A stretch of 64,000 nt of DNA from positions 52,148,970 to 52,212,969 of the forward strand of contig OX393579.1 of NCBI GenBank assembly GCA_947652605.1, in the 5' to 3' direction. The stretch comes from Elmis aenea (lineage: Eukaryota; Arthropoda; Insecta; Coleoptera; Elmidae). The first letter of the stretch is position 1, and every line of letters begins with the position of its first letter. A model generated the notes under the pieces. It made no database searches, was not told where the DNA came from, and saw only the letters and a list, made by a program, of their open reading frames with translations. Shown here one piece after another: positions 59,405-64,000 of this stretch. Made by a program: the position numbers and the translations under genes.

Positions 59405-60755
59405 TAAGCATGATTTACATGCAAAAGTCACAAATCAGACGATGAACATTATAAACAACAAAATCCAATATCATAGTGGAACAAAAAGTGTGTTTTTGTG
59501 TACAATTTTGTTACTAGCCCCGGTTCAACAGAACCGCACCTAAACAAGCAATTTTCATTTATAATGTGCAGCGATTGTTATTTATTCCAATGAATTTTTA
59601 AACGCAACCCTATTTCACTTGCCCACAAAATTATATACGAGCCCTTGGTTGCCGTAGTAACTAAATAATCCCTGGGGTGTTGTCATGAAATTTTAACATA
59701 ACCTGACCACCAACTTATCTTCATTTTCTAGACAGGTTCCCAAACTACGCGGTACAAACAATTATGCCCACATACAAACTTTGCGTTAAGCTTGAGATAG
59801 ACAATTAGACCAACAATTTCAAAAGTTAAAATGTCATCCGTAGTAGGCCGTGTCTCGTCAAGACAGCGTTTGAAAACTTCGTGGCCCCTCTAGCACGGCC
59901 GTCACGACCAGATGGACCGGTAGTGACCGCTACGTCACATCAAGTGCGGTTGGCTCATCAAGTTAATGAACACAGGAGAGATAATAATACTTTAAATGAT
60001 TGATCTTTGCTTTATTTGTGTCACGACGCTGACCAATGAGGAATACAAATTACACTTTGACCGAATTTAGGCCATCTCAGAGCACTGCTATATTTTCTAA
60101 CAAAAAAAAATCACCTAAAAGTTTTTTATTTACGAGAACCATCTCTCCTAGACGTCCAATGACGTCTTATCAGACAAATGTAATATTGTTGGTACAAGAG
60201 TTAACAATTAACTAAAAAACTTGTTTTAATTGAGCAGATCCCTAACCCTTTACAGTAAAACCTTTATCAAACCACCCCTAACCACCTGACCAATTATCAT
60301 AGACGGCATAATAAAATTTGGGCTCATCTTTCAGTTTGAGTTATCGCTCGAAATAATCTTTATCGGAATAATACAAATGTTGTAAAATACTGGAAAGCAG
60401 ATAGGGGTGATTGGATGCCGCGGGTAATATTTTCATGCTCCAACAATCTACTACAAAGCCGCAACAGATTATTGCGTAGTTTAAAAAGTTAAACGCGAAT
60501 ATATTTTCAAACAAAAAATCAAATATTGGTAACGATTAATTTACAAAACAAAAAACACACAGAACTAAACGATTTAAATGGAACACGTCAATAAAAACTA
60601 AAGTTTAATTTTGTCTGTAATTTAAAATGAATTTTTCCGGAATTTGTCGTATAAATAGAAGCACAAAATATCAAAAGCTTATTAATCAATAAATTCGTAT
60701 CTCAAATAACTTGCAAAACGTTTAAAGTTCAACTAAAATCTAACGTAATAGTTAA
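59405..60755. other. Intronic DNA, GC-richer 59840-60060
   Basis: No gene, exon or element ends recognised. Confidence 0.4.
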
Positions 60756-60757
60756 TA

Positions 60758-62071
60758 CAGGGTTAGCCAATAGGTATGACGGGATTTAGGTAGGCTATAG
60801 AAAAAAAAAATACATAGGCAACACTGAAACTTCATAAACGTCAAAAGATCTTGGAGAGTCTTTAAAATTTATGTAGCTATGGCGCATTTTCCTTTAAACC
60901 AACGAGATTTTGCAGTACAGACATTTTTCGAAACTCGTAGCATTGTAGAAACGCAAAGAATGTTTCGGCGTGAATTCCAAGTTCCAAGACACGGAAGAAT
61001 ACCCACAGACAAAACTCTTTCAAGATGGATACGTGACTTTCGTGGTCGTGGAAGTGTTGTTTCAAAATTTTCGGGTACTACTCGTTCAGTTCGTTCTCCT
61101 GAGAACATCGAACGTGCAAGAATTGCTGTCGAACAGAGTCTGACCCGTTCAGCTAAGACATTCTCAAGCTTTGAACATCTCGAATACATCGTTCCGGCGA
61201 ATCTTGAAACACGATCTTCACTTTCACCCTTATAAGATTTAAATTGTTCAGAAACTATAACCTCAGGATAAGAGAGCACAGGTACAATTTTGTGAACATG
61301 TTCTAGAAATGTTCAATGCCAATGAAAAGCTACTGAATGAACTTATGATGACAGATGAGGTCCATTTTCATTTAGATGGATACGCAAGTAAGCAAAACTT
61401 AAGATACTGGGCTTCACAAAATTCTTTGAGTTTGCATGAAAAACCTCTACACAGTCCCAAAGTTGCCGTTTGGTGTGGAGTCACCACATCAGGAATTATT
61501 GGTCCTTATTTTTTTGAACTGGATAATCAGACAGTAACGGTTACCTCTAATCGGCACGTGGATATGCTGCAAAACTTCCTCATGTCTGAAGTAGGAAGAC
61601 TCGGTTTAAACAATGTAATGTTCCAACAGGACGGTGCTACGGCCCATACAGCTCTTCAGTCGATGAACACTGTGCGAGATTGTTTTCCGGGAAGAGTTAT
61701 CTCACGATTCTGTGACATTTAATTGCCTGCAAGATCACCCGACCTGAGTGCTCCTGACTTTTATTTATGGGGCTATCTCAAGTCTAGAGTGTACAGGGAA
61801 AAACCACGCACACTTCAGGAACTGAAACTTGCAATTAAACGTGAAGTAAGGGACATCAATCGCGATGTCTTGCAGCGTGTGATATTGAATTTTGTTATGA
61901 GATTACGTCTATGTATTAATTCTCATGAAAATCATTTGAAAGAAGGTATTTTTAAACACTAGGTGTATGTTGCAAAGTTGCATAATTTAAGCTATTAAAT
62001 TTAGTGAAATGATTGGTTTTTGTTTGTTCGTTTTATGGCCTACTAAAACCCCGTCATACCTATTGGCTATG
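60758..62071 (+). mobile_element. DD41D-type mariner-like element, copy 2
   Basis: Left end CAGGGTTAGCCAATAGG after TA (60756-60757). The right end is the complement, but 4 bases of the terminal CAGGGT block are missing (GGCTATG before TA 62072-62073). 1314 bp; the better-preserved of two copies. Confidence 0.9.
60879..61962 (+). pseudogene. Mariner-like (DD41D) transposase pseudogene
   Basis: ATG 60879 opens a 118-codon DNA-binding frame (MAHFPLNQRDFAVQTFFE..., DUF4817-like helix-turn-helix). Around 61170-61300 the frame is disturbed. From 61309 the catalytic domain is open: first Asp in MTDEVHFH (61354), second in QQDGATAH (61630), third in SAPDFYLWG (61756). The last two are 126 bases apart, i.e. 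41 residues between. A single TAA (61720-61722) precedes the third block. Ends ENHLKEGIFKH at TAG 61960-61962. The lesions are few: a frameshift region and one stop. Confidence 0.9.
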
Positions 62072-62073
62072 TA

Positions 62074-63672
62074 CAATCAAATCTTTCAAACCAAACTATG
62101 CAAAGCGACCAGGTTATACGCCTTATGAACTATTATTAAATTAAAACGAAAGCAATAGCATATTTATAAGTAATTTGCAAGTGTCAGCCAGGACTGTACA
62201 CTTCTTAACGTTTATCAGTTTTGTCACCCTCTAGCAACAGCCAGAGTGAGATTTAATTAAGAAAGTGCTTTAATCCATTGCTTTCTAAATTAATATTTTA
62301 CAAATGCGTAACTTCAAACAGAGAACTTTTACCTGAGTGGAAAAGCACATTTTAAAAATTTGCATTGCGAATCTTGGACGAGAGATATTTACGCGAAAGA
62401 ACTCGATTCATTTAAATCTTAACAAAGAAATTAAGTTGTTGGCCATTGAGTCTTTCCATTGGAATGCATATGGTAATCAAAGTTTTTGTTACATATAAAT
62501 TAGATGTGATTTGCTTTAATAATATTTTGGCGGTCATTACGAATGCAAGTGGATTATTACCAAGCGCGTGTTCTATTTTGTACAAGTGGTTAATAATTCG
62601 TTGGTAATTTCATACAAATCTTGCCGCTTGCGTTGCAATTTGAGGTTTGGAAATATTTCAGGCGTAAGCAATTAATAACAAACGCGAAGCGTTTCAGCGC
62701 GGTGGGGGCCAAACAATTGGCAAGTAAATCGAGAAAAAGGAAATCGCATTAAAACAGACCATTAAAAATGGGTTTCGCATTGTTAGAGAATAAAAGCAAT
62801 CACGAGGTACGCGTAATTTGAAATGCGTTCATCGTATGCGCGACCCACAAAGGTTGTGTTAATGTATCAACCAACCTCTGGCCTGTTGACTTATAGTCCC
62901 TATTCATGAGAACTGCCTGCCCCATTACCCCGGTCTGTCTATCTCTTACACAGCCATGCAAAGCCCAGGACACTCGCTAAGCTGATTTAAAACCATTCTC
63001 TTTGATTAAAGGATTCCACGAGCCGCACACGCTAGCTGTAGCGCTGTTTTATTTATTATGAGATATGTTTGCTTTGAAACTCAAACGCTTTCAGTTAAAG
63101 CTTTTAAAAGAATATCGCTGCGTACACTGTATCGTGTGCATTTCGTATTTATGACTTTCTCGAGTAGAAAAGATGTTCCATTAAAGGACTTTTTACCGCT
63201 GAGTATTGTAGGTAATAGTTTCCAAAATGAAGCTGTTCTGTCGAGAGAAAATACACACTTTATATAACGTCAAGAAAACTTGGAACGTATATATACTACC
63301 TGTAATGAAAATGAAACTACTTGCAAGTGAAAAATTTGTTGTTATAAGGAGCCTTAGGTAGCTTTTCGTCCCTAGAGTGTATTAATAAAATTTCCAACTC
63401 TAAACTGGGATTATTTTTCAAAAGTTGCGAGGAAGCATTAAAAATATGTATGTGTTTGTCTTAGTTTGTATACAGACCGGTTAAAATTCGGGTTTCTGCA
63501 TGGATATCTCACTTATTATAAAAGCTAGAGTATAGGTTTTGAATTGTTACAGATGCTACTTATTATTATAACGAAACTGTGGTTTGTTATTCTTGAAAAA
63601 AAGAGAAAAGCGGTATAATTTAAAAGCGGAAACCAAAATGTTATTGTTCATTGATGTTATGCAATTGGTTAA
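62074..63672. other. Intronic DNA, GC-richer 62640-63060
   Basis: No gene or exon recognised; a 69-codon frame at 63058 has no family match. Confidence 0.4.
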
Positions 63673-64000
63673 GTGAGAAAATCTGTAACATTTAGAATAA
63701 TAATTACAATACGGGACCAATGGAAACTTTTAAAAGTGGAGCTAAATGGCCTAATCTGCTACACAGACAGGTCAAAAACGCAAGAAGGCCCAGGCTATGG
63801 AATATGGGGAAGAGATCAACTGAAACAAGGCACATCTGTAAGCCTTAAACAGCGTGCAACCATATTTCAAGCCGAAGTGTACGCTATGAACTTATTGAAA
63901 AGAGAATAATAAAAGAATCTTCATAGTGTCCGACAGTCAAGCAGCGTTAAAAGCTCTTGACTCGTTTGAAGTCAACTCAGGACTTGTTCTGAACTGCATT
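63673..64000 (+). pseudogene. LINE RNase H domain, continuing past the right edge
   Basis: Reads LICYTDRSKTQEGPGYGIWG (first Asp), ATIFQAEVYAM (Glu), then after a frameshift near 63905 IFIVSDSQAALKALDSFEV (second Asp). These are RNase H motifs of I/R1-like LINEs. The domain lacks its final third, which lies beyond 64000. It probably belongs to the same LINE group as 19030-19640. Confidence 0.82.

Larger units (their letters stand above)
56837..64000 (-). other. Musashi-family intron upstream of the 42-bp exon (partial)
   Basis: Inferred from the acceptor at 56837-56838. It contains a GC-richer stretch next to the exon, a 1.5-kb inverted-arm transposon, a DD41D-type element and the start of a LINE. 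No RRM1-coding exon was recognised to the right edge. Confidence 0.6.

Noticed and set aside
1..64000. CRISPR arrays, rRNA and bacterial operons
   Set aside because: No regularly spaced direct repeats with unique spacers, no rRNA signatures, no dense long reading frames; the DNA is eukaryotic.

Overview
The window looks like AT-rich, transposon-packed insect chromosomal DNA. There is no bacterial gene organisation. The mobile-element mix (mariner/Tc1 types, piggyBac, hAT, Harbinger-like, a small Helitron, Jockey and RNase-H-bearing LINEs) is typical of arthropods; a beetle is a guess only.

The one host coding element I can support is a 42-bp exon on the minus strand at 56795-56836. It has good splice sites on both sides and encodes IDPKVAFPRRAHPK, the linker between RRM1 and RRM2 of Musashi-family RNA-binding proteins (msi/Rbp6). 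No neighbouring RRM exon was recognised, so the window reads as two long introns of one minus-strand gene: more than 7 kb upstream of the exon and more than 56 kb downstream. Almost every other protein-like frame is a transposon relic or chance.

Layout. 1-250 is a CpG-rich island. 4.4-9.5 kb holds a palindromic TA-element, then a second TA-element interrupted by a LINE 3' end and by a complete hAT element. 12.3-13.1 kb is a foldback element whose arms are a 14-bp minisatellite. 17.3-23.7 kb holds a near-perfect palindrome, a LINE RNase H tail, two small elements and a piggyBac relic split by a DD41D-type element. 24.7-32.2 kb holds a dispersed repeat, a pogo-like deletion element, a decayed mariner, hAT MITEs, LINE relics and a Helitron. 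33-46 kb carries a two-copy unknown repeat, a Jockey relic, a piggyBac-type palindrome, a second pogo-like copy, LINE relics and another palindrome. 51.6-53.1 kb is a Harbinger-type MITE split by a mariner with 220-bp inverted ends. 55.3-56.65 kb is a three-level nest ending 145 bp from the exon. 57.9-59.4 kb is an element with 506-bp inverted arms around a transposase remnant. 60.8-62.1 kb is a second DD41D element. The right edge enters a LINE RNase H domain.

Together the elements form a stratified record: the perfect target-site duplications and nestings give relative insertion order. Several islands of higher GC between elements are candidates for intronic regulatory DNA, but only cross-species alignment could show that.
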